NCBI RefSeq assembly: GCF_002959775.1
Contig: NZ_PPCX01000008.1
Span: 111,155 to 175,154, forward strand
Reading direction: 5' to 3'
From: Veillonella rogosae JCM 15642
Lineage (GTDB): Bacteria; Bacillota; Negativicutes; Veillonellales; Veillonellaceae
DNA: 64,000 bases
The translations under genes and the position numbers were made by a program. Below are positions 16,989 through 25,962 of this stretch, piece by piece. The stretch's first letter is position 1. Every line of letters starts with the position of its first letter. A model generated the notes under the pieces. It had not been told where the DNA came from and did no database searches. It saw nothing but the letters and a program-made list of their open reading frames with translations.

Positions 16989-18408
16989 GGGCCTATCCTA
17001 TCGCGAGCGTCATGGACTCAGAAATGTTGGTATAAATAAGATTACCAATACAAAGACAGGCGACACGTTAAATCCGGACAAAAATGTATCAAAACATAGT
17101 TTAGGTCTTGTCTTTTTCCCTGCCTTTGACTGGAAGATTTCAGAAACGCATCCTGAACGACAAGAACGTTTACTCTATACACGAGATCAAATCGTAGAGG
17201 AAGGTTTATTAGACATCCCGAATATTAGAGAATATAATCCTATCGTAGCCGATTGGGATACGATAGAGCGTGTTCATGTAGGTGCTCCTGACTTAGAATC
17301 CTGGGTAACGGAAGCTCATCGTGTATCTGCAGGAGGCGCTATTGCGGCTGCTGATGCGGTTATGCGCGGAGAGGTGGACCGTGCCTTTGCACTCGTTAGA
17401 CCTCCAGGACATCATGCGATGGCTATGGTACATGGTATTCGGGGTTTCTGTACCATAAATATTGAAGCTGTTATGATTCAACATATGCGCCAAAAATATG
17501 GTATAAAACGTGTTGCTGTGGTGGATACAGACGTTCACCATGGCGATGGGTCTCAAGATGTGTTCTACCACGATCCTGATACTTTATATATTAGTTTCCA
17601 TCAAGATGGTCGCACGCTATATCCAGGTACTGGCTTTATGGATGAGTTTGGTGGACCTCAAGCCATCGGTGGCAATATAGATATTCCATTGCCACCTGGT
17701 ACTGGTGACGAAGGGTTGATGAAAGTTATGCGCGAATTAGTATTACCTATATTAGAGGAGTTTAATCCGGATATCGTCATCAATTCAGCTGGGCAAGATA
17801 ATCACTTTAGCGATCCTTTGGCGAATATGCAGGTTACTGCAAAAGGCTATGCCGAGCTTGTAGATTTATTGCAAGCTGATATAGCTGTCTTAGAAGGTGG
17901 TTACTCTGTACAGGAAGCGTTACCTTATGTAAATACAGGTATTATTTTATCTATGGCAGGCCTTGATTACAGCCAGGTCGTAGAACCTGCCTTTGATCCT
18001 GCTAAATATAAGCAAAGTCAAAATGTAACTACCTATATAGATGACCTCATTGCTAAATGGAAGGTGCAATGGGCTAATCGCCATAAGATGGCCGAAGATG
18101 AGCGCCTAGGTGCGGGAGATGTTTGGTCTAATCGCTATAACGTGTATTATGATGAAACGGGCGTACAAGAGGAGCGCCTTGAAAAGGTGCGCATGTACGA
18201 AGATAAGGTTGGCTGGCATAGCGTACTTTCACGGGGCCAATATGGACCTTATGGGCCACAAAGTGTATATGCTATGTTCATCCCTTGGCAAGGGGACGAC
18301 GAAACACGGCAAGATGCGATTGTAGAGGCTAAAAGAGCTAAAGCAGAGGGCGGGGCAAGTCGTTATGTTGTGGTAGATCCTCTTGGTGAAGGACAATATG
18401 AACTATAG
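16978..18408 (+). CDS. Histone-deacetylase-superfamily amidohydrolase
   Basis: A 476-residue zinc amidohydrolase of the HDAC/AcuC/acetylpolyamine-deacetylase superfamily. Active-site motifs are all present: RPPGHHA, DTDVHHGDGS (about residues 183-192, zinc ligands), NSAGQDNHFSDPL, and the Gly-Gly-Tyr of LEGGYS. Bacterial members deacetylate polyamines, acetoin-pathway proteins or other N-acyl amines. It has an N-terminal lead of about 45 residues and a C-terminal extension of roughly 130 residues beyond the usual domain, which I do not recognise. GGGGGTG precedes the ATG, inside the upstream gene. speD, a polyamine gene, lies 2.1 kb downstream. Confidence 0.85.
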   Translation: MWNKGLSYRERHGLRNVGINKITNTKTGDTLNPDKNVSKHSLGLVFFPAFDWKISETHPERQERLLYTRDQIVEEGLLDIPNIREYNPIVADWDTIERVHVGAPDLESWVTEAHRVSAGGAIAAADAVMRGEVDRAFALVRPPGHHAMAMVHGIRGFCTINIEAVMIQHMRQKYGIKRVAVVDTDVHHGDGSQDVFYHDPDTLYISFHQDGRTLYPGTGFMDEFGGPQAIGGNIDIPLPPGTGDEGLMKVMRELVLPILEEFNPDIVINSAGQDNHFSDPLANMQVTAKGYAELVDLLQADIAVLEGGYSVQEALPYVNTGIILSMAGLDYSQVVEPAFDPAKYKQSQNVTTYIDDLIAKWKVQWANRHKMAEDERLGAGDVWSNRYNVYYDETGVQEERLEKVRMYEDKVGWHSVLSRGQYGPYGPQSVYAMFIPWQGDDETRQDAIVEAKRAKAEGGASRYVVVDPLGEGQYEL

Positions 18409-18505
18409 TGCTAGTATTAGTTGTGTTAACATATGAGCGATGTTACGGCACTATGGTATTACATTACAATATGCTTTATAGTGCTAAAAAATAGAAAAAT
18501 TGTGA

Positions 18506-18545
18506 TATAATAGAAGAAATAACGCCCCTTTATGTAAGGGGCGTT
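18506..18545 (+). promoter_or_regulatory. rph promoter (extended -10) and 5' leader hairpin
   Basis: TGA-TATAAT (TATAAT at 18506-18511) forms an extended -10 without a clear -35. About 10 nt downstream a 10-bp perfect stem (AACGCCCCTT / AAGGGGCGTT, 18521-18545) with loop TATGT would form at the very 5' end of the mRNA. There is no T-run after it, so it is more likely a stabilising or regulatory 5' hairpin than a terminator. Confidence 0.6.
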
Positions 18546-18577
18546 CTAATGTTTAGTTTTAGAATGGTGAGGTTCCT

Positions 18578-19333
18578 ATGCGCAGCGATAATAGAACAGC
18601 AGGTCAATTGCGACCTATTAAAATAACACGGAATTTTACAGAGTATGCAGAAGGTTCTGTACTCATTGAGTGCGGCAAGACTAAGGTTATCTGTACAGCC
18701 ACTGTTGAGGATTCTGTGCCGCGCTGGCTAAAAGGGTCTGGTCAAGGATGGGTAACAGCAGAATACTCCTTGCTGCCACGTTCTACGCAAACTCGCGTAA
18801 GCCGTGAAGCTGCAAAGGGTAAACAAACGGGCCGCACTGTAGAAATTCAACGCCTTATCGGTCGTGCATTACGCGCTGTTGTAGACCTTGAAGCACTTGG
18901 TGAACGTTCTATTACGATCGACTGCGATGTAATTCAAGCCGATGGCGGCACGCGTACAGCATCGATTACAGGTGCCTTTGTAGCCCTTGTTGATGCGGTG
19001 GACTTCACCTTTGGTGGCGCAGGCAAATTCCCGATTACTGACTTCTGCGCGGCTATTTCTGTAGGGATCGGTCCAGAGGGGCCTATTACGGATCTTTGCT
19101 ACGAAGAGGATAGTGCAGCTATCGTTGACATGAACGTGGTGCGCACAGGCTCTGGCAATATGGTTGAAGTACAAGGTACAGGTGAACATGGTACCTTTAA
19201 CCGTGATGAACTCAATGCATTACTCGACTTAGCGGAGGCCGCTACAGATGAGCTCATGGCTAAACAGCGTGAAGCACTTGGCTCAACAGCAGATAAAGTA
19301 GGTAGGGTATATCCTACAGCTCCGGAGGTGTAA
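18578..19333 (+). CDS. rph: Ribonuclease PH
   Basis: Phosphorolytic 3'-5' exoribonuclease that trims tRNA 3' ends. Family blocks are clear: [17 protein letters not shown], the phosphate-binding [18 protein letters not shown], and [18 protein letters not shown]. At 251 residues it has the normal length (family about 240-255). It precedes rdgB with one base between stop and start codons, a pairing common in Firmicutes. Confidence 0.96.
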   Translation: MRSDNRTAGQLRPIKITRNFTEYAEGSVLIECGKTKVICTATVEDSVPRWLKGSGQGWVTAEYSLLPRSTQTRVSREAAKGKQTGRTVEIQRLIGRALRAVVDLEALGERSITIDCDVIQADGGTRTASITGAFVALVDAVDFTFGGAGKFPITDFCAAISVGIGPEGPITDLCYEEDSAAIVDMNVVRTGSGNMVEVQGTGEHGTFNRDELNALLDLAEAATDELMAKQREALGSTADKVGRVYPTAPEV

Positions 19334-19334
19334 G

Positions 19335-19910
19335 GTGGAACAAATCGTATTAGCTACAGGCAATAAGGGGAAAATTCGTGAATTTTCTGAGGCTTTCTCT
19401 CATTTATCTATCGATTGTATACCTGTAAAAGAGGTCATTACCATTGAGGAACCTGAGGAAACAGGTACAACCTTTATGGAGAATGCGCTTTTAAAGGCTC
19501 GCTACTACGCAAAAGCTACAAATCGTCCATGCCTTGCGGACGATTCTGGCATCACTGTAGATACTCTCAATGGTGCGCCAGGTGTCTATTCTGCTCGTTA
19601 TGCAGGTCATCATGGTGATGATAATGCTAACAACGAAAAGCTAATTCAAGAGTTACAAGGAAAAGCTGACCGTACAGCTCATTATGTATGTGCCTTAGCA
19701 CTCGTATATCCTGATGGTCGTGAAGTAACCGCTGAAGGCTATTGCGATGGACTCGTTCAAGACGATCCAAAAGGTGATAATGGCTTTGGTTATGATCCGT
19801 ATTTCTATGTGCCTCAGTTCAAGAAAACAATGGCAGAGCTTACCATCGAAGAGAAGGAAACCATAAGTCACCGTGGTCGCGCATTACGTGAATTAATTAG
19901 TAAACTTTGA
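19335..19910 (+). CDS. rdgB: XTP/dITP diphosphatase (RdgB/HAM1)
   Basis: Hydrolyses non-canonical purine triphosphates (ITP, XTP) to monophosphates, keeping them out of nucleic acids. Motifs: TGNKGKIREF at the N-terminus, LADDSGI with the catalytic acid pair, NGAPGVYSARYAG, and GDNGFGYDPYF and SHRGRA near the end. Start is GTG at 19335, one base after the rph stop, with GGAGG inside the rph end, so the two are translationally coupled. Confidence 0.95.
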   Translation: MEQIVLATGNKGKIREFSEAFSHLSIDCIPVKEVITIEEPEETGTTFMENALLKARYYAKATNRPCLADDSGITVDTLNGAPGVYSARYAGHHGDDNANNEKLIQELQGKADRTAHYVCALALVYPDGREVTAEGYCDGLVQDDPKGDNGFGYDPYFYVPQFKKTMAELTIEEKETISHRGRALRELISKL

Positions 19911-19975
19911 TATTTTTGAACTATATGATATAGTTCATATAATATGTAATATAATAGTATTAGAGAATTTATAAA

Positions 19976-20473
19976 ATGAAACGAATTGGTATTTTAAGTG
20001 ATACCCATGGGTATCTAGAGGATATTGACCTCGTCTTGGAGGCTACGGCTGATCAAGATATTGACATGTGGCTTCACGCTGGTGATTTGGGTGATGATGC
20101 GCGCTATATGCAGGAGCATACGAATGTGCCTGTTTATGCAGTGCGCGGCAATAATGACCGAGTACAACCACTTGAGCCGCGAGAACAGTTGATTCCTCTA
20201 GAGGATACCTATATTTACATGTGTCATGGAGATAAGGTATCATATTATAATCGAATACAAGAACTGACTCATTTAGGCACCTCAATGGGGGCGCGTCTCA
20301 TCGTGGCTGGTCACAGCCATCATCATGGTGAGGTTCGTTCTGGTGATGCGGTATTCGTCAATCCTGGCAGTATTTCCTTGCCTCGAGACCGCTCTGGTGG
20401 TACCTTTGCCATCGTTACCTACGATAATGGGCAGTTTGATGTAGAGTTTGTGTATAAACAAGATCTTGTTTAG
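19976..20473 (+). CDS. YfcE/MJ0936-family metallophosphoesterase
   Basis: A 165-residue calcineurin-like phosphodiesterase. Metal-ligand motifs occur in order: LSDTHG, HAGDLGDD, RGNND, CHGDK, AGHSHHH, and NPGS. Small single-domain members of this family hydrolyse phosphodiester substrates, and the natural one is often unknown. It lies 65 bp after rdgB with a TATAAT at 19950-19955, so it may have its own promoter. Confidence 0.9.
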   Translation: MKRIGILSDTHGYLEDIDLVLEATADQDIDMWLHAGDLGDDARYMQEHTNVPVYAVRGNNDRVQPLEPREQLIPLEDTYIYMCHGDKVSYYNRIQELTHLGTSMGARLIVAGHSHHHGEVRSGDAVFVNPGSISLPRDRSGGTFAIVTYDNGQFDVEFVYKQDLV

Positions 20474-20548
20474 TTATATGGTGAAAGCTTCGTTTGAATC
20501 TTTCAAAAGAAATAGTAAGTCTATGCATGGAAAGGGTTATGACATATC

Positions 20549-21331
20549 ATGGATACACTAGTTAAAGCAAAGCCTAAAATGAAATTATACGGTTTTAATA
20601 ATCTCACAAAGACGTTGAGTTTTAATATTTATGATATTTGTTATACTCGTACGGAAGAAGAGAAAAAACAATACATTCAGTACATTGATGAAGTATACAA
20701 TGCAGATCGTTTAACAGCTATTTTGACGGAAGTAAGCCGTATTATCGGTGCTAACATCCTTAACGTAGCGAAACAAGACTACGACCCTCAAGGTGCGTCT
20801 GTTACGATTTTGATTTCTGAAGAGGAAATTGAAAAAGAAGATGTAGTTATGCATCTTGATAAATCTCACCTTACTGTACATACTTACCCTGAAAGCCATC
20901 CGCACAAAGGGATTAGTACGTTCCGTGCCGACATTGAAGTATCTACATGCGGTCAGATTTCTCCCCTTAAAGCACTTAACTATTTGATTCAAAGCTTTGA
21001 CTCCGATATCCTTACATTGGACTACCATGTACGTGGCTTTACACGTGATGTATCTGGTAAGAAAATCTATATCGATCATCGCATCAACTCCATCCAAAAC
21101 TACATTAACTCGAAAACTCGTAACATGTACAACATGATCGATGTAAACGTATACCAAGAAAATATTTTCCACACAAAAATGATGTTAAAAGAGTTTGATT
21201 TGGATAACTATCTCTTCGGTATTACTGAAGCTGAATTGAGCGAACGTGAAATTAAGCAAATTAAACAGCAATTAAAACAAGAAATGATGGAAATATTCTA
21301 TGGTCGTAATTTGCCATCTGTGAAAGCTTAA
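20549..21331 (+). CDS. speD: S-adenosylmethionine decarboxylase SpeD (long, E. coli type)
   Basis: Provides the aminopropyl donor for spermidine synthesis. The proenzyme self-cleaves before Ser in [17 protein letters not shown], making the pyruvoyl cofactor. The N-terminal [30 protein letters not shown] and the C-terminal [15 protein letters not shown]... blocks match the 264-residue proteobacterial type rather than the short Bacillus type. No spermidine synthase (speE) is next to it, so the partner is elsewhere. A terminator follows 60 bp downstream. Confidence 0.95.
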   Translation: MDTLVKAKPKMKLYGFNNLTKTLSFNIYDICYTRTEEEKKQYIQYIDEVYNADRLTAILTEVSRIIGANILNVAKQDYDPQGASVTILISEEEIEKEDVVMHLDKSHLTVHTYPESHPHKGISTFRADIEVSTCGQISPLKALNYLIQSFDSDILTLDYHVRGFTRDVSGKKIYIDHRINSIQNYINSKTRNMYNMIDVNVYQENIFHTKMMLKEFDLDNYLFGITEAELSEREIKQIKQQLKQEMMEIFYGRNLPSVKA

Positions 21332-21390
21332 TATTACATTTGAAAATTTTTTTCAAAATTTATATATAGCTAAATACGAATATAATACGT

Positions 21391-21426
21391 AAGTAGATAA
21401 GCCTTAGTTGGCTTATCTACTTTTTG
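21391..21426 (+). terminator. Rho-independent terminator after speD
   Basis: AAGTAGATAAGCC and GGCTTATCTACTT form a 13-bp stem with loop TTAGTT, followed by TTTTTG. Confidence 0.92.
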
Positions 21427-21599
21427 TTTGCTTATCATAATTTTTATTAACAGAAATTAATAGCATTCAAATCTAAAAAAATCGATAACCATATCAAAAA
21501 AACTTGTGTTGTTATTTATCATTTTGTATAATACAATTAGTTTATGGTATTAATTACCGACTCTAAAGAGTCCGATTGTTTCCACAAAGGAGAATTATT

Positions 21600-22805
21600 A
21601 TGGACGTACGTGAATTAGCTGTACAGAAAAAACGTGAATTGAAAGGTTTCCTCACTGTAGGGACTAAATATGAATTGAAAGACGCACATGACTTGTCTGT
21701 AGCGTACACCCCAGGTGTAGCAGAGCCATGCTTGCGTATTAAAGATAATGAAGCTGAATCCTTCGAATTAACATGTCGTTCCAACATGGTTGCCGTAGTT
21801 TCCGACGGTACTCGTGTACTTGGCCTTGGCGATATCGGCGCTGCAGCAGCATTGCCTGTAATGGAAGGTAAATCCTTATTATTCAAAAAATTCGGCGATG
21901 TAGACTGCATTCCATTGGTTGTAGATACTAAAGATGCTGATACTTTGATCAACACTGTAAAATTGTTGCAAAAAAACTTTGCTGGTATTAACTTGGAAGA
22001 CATTTCTTCTCCTAAATGCTACGATATCGAAAATCGTTTGAAAGAAGAATTGGAAATCCCTGTATTCCATGATGACCAACACGGTACTGCAATCGCATGT
22101 TTAGCTGGTGTAAAAGGCGCTCTTCGTTTAGTTAAAAAAGATTTAGCGACTGCTAAAATCATCGTAAACGGTGCTGGTGCAGCTGGTGCAAACATTGCTC
22201 GCTTGTTATACCTTGCAGGCGCTCGTGATATTACATTATTAGTATCCTCTGGCGTATTGCACAAAGATTACAAACGTCTTGACTCCTTGCAATCTGAATT
22301 GATCGACTTGCTTAAACTTGAAGAAAAACATGGTGGCTTGGCTGAGAATGCTAAAGGCGCTGACATTCTTCTTGGTGTATCTGCAGCAGGCGTATTTACA
22401 AAAGATATTTTGGAAAACTTGGCTGACGATGCAATCGTATTCGCAATGGCTAACCCTAACCCAGAAGCTACATATGCAGATATGAAAGCTGCTGGTATCC
22501 GCGTTGCTGGTACAGGTCGTTCCGACGCTCCTAACCAAATCAACAACGTAGCGGTATTCCCTGGCGTATTCCGTGGTGCTATCGACGTACGTGCTTCCCA
22601 AATCACTGATGAAATGAAATTAGCTGCAGCTGATGCATTGGCTAACTTGATTCCAGATAGCGAATTGAACGAAGAAAACGTAATGCCATCCGTATTCGAT
22701 CCTCGCGTAGCTCCAGCTGTTGCTAAAGCAGTTGCTGAAGTTGCTGTAAAACAAGGTATCGCTAAAAAACCTGGTGTAGTAGAAGACGGTAGCTACGAAG
22801 GTTAA
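21600..22805 (+). CDS. NAD(P)-dependent malic enzyme
   Basis: Oxidative decarboxylation of malate to pyruvate and CO2, a central reaction in an organism expected to live on lactate and dicarboxylic acids. Motifs: SVAYTPGVAEPC, GLGDIGAAAALPVMEGK, FHDDQHGTA with the metal-binding Asp, the Rossmann motif IVNGAGAAGANIA, and FAMANPNPE. Length is 401 residues, the short bacterial type. The frame begins upstream at 21576, but AAAGGAG is 8 nt before the ATG at 21600, where the family N-terminus begins. A GACTC/GAGTC mini-hairpin sits in the leader at 21560-21573. A terminator follows. Confidence 0.94.
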   Translation: MDVRELAVQKKRELKGFLTVGTKYELKDAHDLSVAYTPGVAEPCLRIKDNEAESFELTCRSNMVAVVSDGTRVLGLGDIGAAAALPVMEGKSLLFKKFGDVDCIPLVVDTKDADTLINTVKLLQKNFAGINLEDISSPKCYDIENRLKEELEIPVFHDDQHGTAIACLAGVKGALRLVKKDLATAKIIVNGAGAAGANIARLLYLAGARDITLLVSSGVLHKDYKRLDSLQSELIDLLKLEEKHGGLAENAKGADILLGVSAAGVFTKDILENLADDAIVFAMANPNPEATYADMKAAGIRVAGTGRSDAPNQINNVAVFPGVFRGAIDVRASQITDEMKLAAADALANLIPDSELNEENVMPSVFDPRVAPAVAKAVAEVAVKQGIAKKPGVVEDGSYEG

Positions 22806-22858
22806 TCTATTTGCTGTAAAAGCATTGGTATAACTATAAAATAACTATAGAACAATAT

Positions 22859-22890
22859 GACATGCACCTCGAAAGGGGTGCATGTTTTGT
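22859..22890 (+). terminator. Rho-independent terminator after malic enzyme
   Basis: ACATGCACC and GGTGCATGT form the stem with loop TCGAAAG, followed by TTTG. It is immediately left of the IS30 element. Confidence 0.85.
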
Positions 22891-22904
22891 ATATAGATGA
22901 ATAA

Positions 22905-24106
22905 AATTTAAAAAATGCTTAATTGTAGAATGAAATTGAACAAATAAAAAATCCATAGTGAACCTTGTGTTATGATTTAGGTGTCTAATCAAAATAATAA
23001 CCGAGGTAATCACTATGGACTACAATAATCATAACACGACATTACGCACAAACAAACACTTAAACTTCGAAGAACGATTTTATTTAGAAAAGAGAATTGT
23101 TCTAGGAGATAGTATCACTGCAATTTCACGTGCACTGGGTCGTTCTAGAACAACTATTTATACAGAATTAAAACGCGGTACTGTGATTCAAATTCGACAA
23201 GGTAAATCTCAACTTGTATATTTAGCTGATTCTGGACAGGCAACATATGAAAGACAACGTGTGGGCTCCTTTAATACCATGAGAGTTGGTGCTATAGAAG
23301 CCTTTATAAATTGGATTGAAAGCAAGGTTCTAGATGATCATTGGTCTTTTGATGCTGCTGTTGGATATGCTAAACATAAGGGTTTGTTTGTGCGTAATGA
23401 AATGGTTTGTGCTAAAACTTTATATAACTATCTTCACAAAGGTGTATTAGGTATAAAAGCAATTGATTTACCATTGGTAGTACGGCGTTCCCAACGAAAA
23501 TCTATTTCTAGAAAATATAAGCGAGAACTTGGTAAATCCATAGAACTTCGTGATCCTAAGATTGAAACGCGCGAGGAATTCGGGCATTGGGAATTAGATA
23601 CCGTCCGTGGAACAAAAGATAAGACAGACCATGTTTTAATCTCTTTACTTGAGCGTAAAAGCAGACTGTATGTGGCTTTACGATGTCCATCAGCACGAGC
23701 TGCTGATGTAAAAGAAACACTGCATACATGGTTAAATACGTTTAAAGATGTTAATCTATCCTACTTATGTAAAACAATAACTGCAGATAACGGTTTAGAG
23801 TTTTCAGAGATATCTAATTTAGAAAATGAAACCTTGTCTATTTATTTTGCTCGACCTTATTCTGCTTGGGAACGTGGATCAAACGAAAGGCATAATGGTT
23901 TACTTCGTAGATGTATACCGAAAGGAATGCCAATAAAAGCCGTTTCAGAGGAAACAATTCAACGAACACTTCAATGGTGTAATAATTTGCCACGCAAGCT
24001 TCTAAATTATAGAACCCCCTTGGATGTCTTTCTTGAAGAAGTTAATAAAATTGTAGATTTGGATACTGTTTAATTTCATATTGCAATTTAAGAAATTTAA
24101 AAAATT
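22905..24106 (+). mobile_element. IS30-family insertion sequence
   Basis: A transposase gene is flanked by imperfect inverted repeats. The left end (22905-22937) and right end (24072-24106) both read inward-to-outward as AATTTCAT...AATT...TTTAAA..ATT. The exact tips are approximate because the flanks are AT-rich and the 2-3 bp target duplication expected for IS30 cannot be told apart from background. It is inserted between the malic enzyme terminator and the tRNA operon promoter. Confidence 0.8.
23015..24073 (+). CDS. IS30-family transposase
   Basis: A 352-residue transposase, intact. The N-terminal helix-turn-helix (NFEERFYLEKRIVLGDSITAI, SRALGRSRTTIYTELKRG) is followed by the DDE integrase core: GHWELDTVRG (first Asp), TADNGLEFS (second Asp) and ARPYSAWERGSNERHNGLLRR (catalytic Glu in NERHNG). 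This order and spacing define IS30. GAGGTAA lies before the ATG. No frameshift is seen, so the element may be active. Confidence 0.95.
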   Translation: MDYNNHNTTLRTNKHLNFEERFYLEKRIVLGDSITAISRALGRSRTTIYTELKRGTVIQIRQGKSQLVYLADSGQATYERQRVGSFNTMRVGAIEAFINWIESKVLDDHWSFDAAVGYAKHKGLFVRNEMVCAKTLYNYLHKGVLGIKAIDLPLVVRRSQRKSISRKYKRELGKSIELRDPKIETREEFGHWELDTVRGTKDKTDHVLISLLERKSRLYVALRCPSARAADVKETLHTWLNTFKDVNLSYLCKTITADNGLEFSEISNLENETLSIYFARPYSAWERGSNERHNGLLRRCIPKGMPIKAVSEETIQRTLQWCNNLPRKLLNYRTPLDVFLEEVNKIVDLDTV

Positions 24107-24127
24107 AATGAAGTTGTAAAAAAGTAC

Positions 24128-24156
24128 TTGTCACTATTTTGTATCGATGATATAAT
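24128..24156 (+). promoter_or_regulatory. tRNA operon promoter P1
   Basis: TTGTCA (24128-24133), 17 bp, TATAAT (24151-24156). It lies upstream of a second promoter and just right of the IS30 end. Confidence 0.7.
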
Positions 24157-24211
24157 TATTTTCGTTGCAGAGCGATACTCAAAAGAGTAGAAAACTCAGC
24201 AAGAGTAGTGG

Positions 24212-24240
24212 TTGACATCAACTACCGGGTTTGCTATAAT
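24212..24240 (+). promoter_or_regulatory. tRNA operon promoter P2, consensus
   Basis: TTGACA (24212-24217) and TATAAT (24235-24240) are both perfect sigma-A hexamers at 17-bp spacing, 18 bp before tRNA-Pro. A strong constitutive promoter. Confidence 0.92.
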
Positions 24241-24257
24241 AGCAAAGTAATTAATGA

Positions 24258-24334
24258 CGGGGCATAGCGCAGTTTGGTAGCGCACCTGGCTTGGGACCAG
24301 GGGGTCGCAGGTTCGAATCCTGCTGCTCCGACCA
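24258..24334 (+). tRNA. tRNA-Pro (anticodon TGG)
   Basis: Cloverleaf with acceptor CGGGGCA/TGCTCCG, anticodon stem CCTGG/CCAGG with loop CTTGGGA (anticodon TGG), T arm GCAGG-TTCGAAT-CCTGC, and encoded CCA. Confidence 0.97.
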
Positions 24335-24344
24335 TTTTTTATTT

Positions 24345-24418
24345 GCGGGTGTAGCTCAATGGTAGAGCCCCAGCCTTCCAAGCTGGTCGCGAGGGTTCGA
24401 TTCCCTTCACCCGCTCCA
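24345..24418 (+). tRNA. tRNA-Gly (anticodon TCC)
   Basis: Acceptor GCGGGTG/CACCCGC, anticodon stem CCAGC/GCTGG with loop CTTCCAA (anticodon TCC), T loop TTCGATT, encoded CCA. It is 10 bp after tRNA-Pro, so in the same transcript. Confidence 0.97.
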
Positions 24419-24452
24419 TTTTTTTTTGCCTTTTTTAGGGTAAAACGTAATA

Positions 24453-24481
24453 TTGACGATATATACTACATAATTTATACT
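24453..24481 (+). promoter_or_regulatory. Promoter of tRNA-Arg
   Basis: TTGACG (24453-24458), 17 bp, TATACT (24476-24481), 34 bp before tRNA-Arg. Confidence 0.8.
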
Positions 24482-24515
24482 ATAATAGATAATTACATAT
24501 ATAGGTAATCCACAT

Positions 24516-24592
<77 letters not shown>

Positions 24593-24599
24593 AAAATTA

Positions 24600-24628
24600 G
24601 CACCTTGCTTATGCAAGGTGTTTTTTAT
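24600..24628 (+). terminator. Rho-independent terminator after tRNA-Arg
   Basis: CACCTTGC and GCAAGGTG pair with loop TTAT, followed by TTTTTTAT. Confidence 0.93.
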
Positions 24629-24741
24629 ATTTTTATAAAGGTAAAAAGTTTAGATTCTCATTTTATGGTATAATATGAATGTTAAATGAAAAATAGCTAG
24701 ATTAATCTAGTTTGATACAGATGATGAATAGGGGTGGATTC

Positions 24742-25407
24742 ATGGCAATAGGAATTATCTATATAATGTCTACAGTTGTACCTGGACTTATTAAGATCGG
24801 CAAAACAGGGATAGATAACTTTGAAAGAAGGATGTATAATCTTGAACGTCATGGATATAATAATGTTGTTGGATTAAAGCGAGAATTTGCAATTGAATTA
24901 GATGATTATGATGAAAAAGAGAAGTTATTAGATGATATTTTTAGTAAAAGTAGAGTTTTAAATTCAGAACTTTTTGCCTTAGATCTTGATTTGGTTATTC
25001 AACTACTTTCATCATTTGAAGGTAGACAAGTTTATCCTGTTGATCGTACTAAAGAAACAACTTTTGACGAGGCTACAAAAGCAAGAGCTGTCAAAGTTGA
25101 TTGGGAAAAAGTTCCAGATGGTTATTACTATTTAAATGAAACGAGAAAAGGATTTGGCGTAGTTACTGCTACAATGAAAGTTGAAGATGGTATGTTTACT
25201 GTATTAAAAGGTAGTATTTGTGCCCCGACTAAGTCCGAATGGATGCCGGATGCTCGGAAAAGTGCTTTGATAGAAAATGATACTTTACTTGAGGATGTAA
25301 GTTGTAATTCCCCATCTACTGCAGGTTGGGTAGTGTTGGGAAATGCTAATAATGGTTGGACTGTTTGGAAAAATGAATCAGGCGATTCGATTGATATATA
25401 TAGATGA
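24742..25407 (+). CDS. GIY-YIG nuclease family protein (T5orf172/DUF4357-like)
   Basis: A 221-residue protein. Residues 1-95 are a GIY-YIG-type fold of the T5orf172 subgroup: GIIYIMSTVVPGLIKIGKTG (the GIY and YIG-like strands), then FERRMYNLE with the conserved Arg region. The C-terminal half resembles DUF4357 (ICAPTKSEWMPDARKSALI). Such proteins are found near mobile elements and restriction genes, and the target DNA is unknown. The ATG at 24742, after AGGGGTGG, is used instead of the upstream ATG at 24712. An extended -10 (TGG-TATAAT, 24669-24674) drives it. It lies in an accessory stretch beside tRNAs and IS30. Confidence 0.78.
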   Translation: MAIGIIYIMSTVVPGLIKIGKTGIDNFERRMYNLERHGYNNVVGLKREFAIELDDYDEKEKLLDDIFSKSRVLNSELFALDLDLVIQLLSSFEGRQVYPVDRTKETTFDEATKARAVKVDWEKVPDGYYYLNETRKGFGVVTATMKVEDGMFTVLKGSICAPTKSEWMPDARKSALIENDTLLEDVSCNSPSTAGWVVLGNANNGWTVWKNESGDSIDIYR

Positions 25408-25490
25408 TTAATCTAATTTATTCTACAGTGCTTGCCGTTTTATATAATTAATATTATTGGCTTATTAAGTGGGGAAATATAGTAATTACA

Positions 25491-25550
25491 AAAAAGTGCT
25501 GTAATAGAAAGCGATTTTATCGCATTCCATTACAGCACTTTTTATTTTTT
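25491..25550. terminator. Bidirectional terminator
   Basis: AAAAAGTGCTGTAAT and ATTACAGCACTTTTT form a long stem with A- and T-runs on both sides. It serves the GIY-YIG gene (plus) and the toxin-antitoxin pair (minus). Confidence 0.9.
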
Positions 25551-25557
25551 ACTAGGA

Positions 25558-25962
25558 TTATAGATTCTCTGTTTGGACTGTATTCTTTTGTAACCATTTT
25601 GATAATTCTGTATTATGCATTCTTCCTGCAGCTACATTAATAATCAAATTTTCAACGTCTTGTTGTGGAGCGATAATATCATATCCATTAATGATTAAAT
25701 AGACGTACATACTATGGAGTGCAGTTCGTTTGTTACCATCTGTAAAGGGATGGTTATTGGCAATGCCATAACATAATTGTGCCGCTTTATCGTAGATAGA
25801 TGGATATAAATCATTACCCATAAAGGTTTGAAAAGGGGCATTTACTGCTGAGGCTAATAAGCTTTTGTCACGGATACCTGATGAAAGGATAAATGCCTCT
25901 TCTAACTGTGTATGGAGTTCACAGATGTCTTGTATGGTGAATTGAATGTTAGTTGTATTCAT
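25558..25962 (-). CDS. Death-on-curing (Doc/Fic) family toxin
   Basis: A 134-residue Fic-fold protein. The active loop is HPFTDGNKRTAL (about residues 70-81): a Lys replaces the second Gly of AMPylating Fic enzymes, as in Doc toxins. Doc of phage P1 phosphorylates EF-Tu and stops translation. Helices before the loop (YDKAAQLCYGIANN) fit the family. It overlaps by 4 bp (ATGA) the small upstream gene, which is the likely antitoxin. The pair ends at the bidirectional terminator. Confidence 0.9.
   Translation of the reverse strand: MNTTNIQFTIQDICELHTQLEEAFILSSGIRDKSLLASAVNAPFQTFMGNDLYPSIYDKAAQLCYGIANNHPFTDGNKRTALHSMYVYLIINGYDIIAPQQDVENLIINVAAGRMHNTELSKWLQKNTVQTENL

Noticed and set aside
18521..18545. 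Hairpin as terminator of the HDAC-family gene
   Set aside because: No T-run follows, and it lies downstream of the rph -10 box, so it is part of the rph leader.
24196..24381. Minus-strand 61-residue reading frame over the tRNAs
   Set aside because: It is antisense to tRNA-Pro and tRNA-Gly; the RIRTCDPLVPSQV-type peptide is a well-known false gene product of tRNA sequences.
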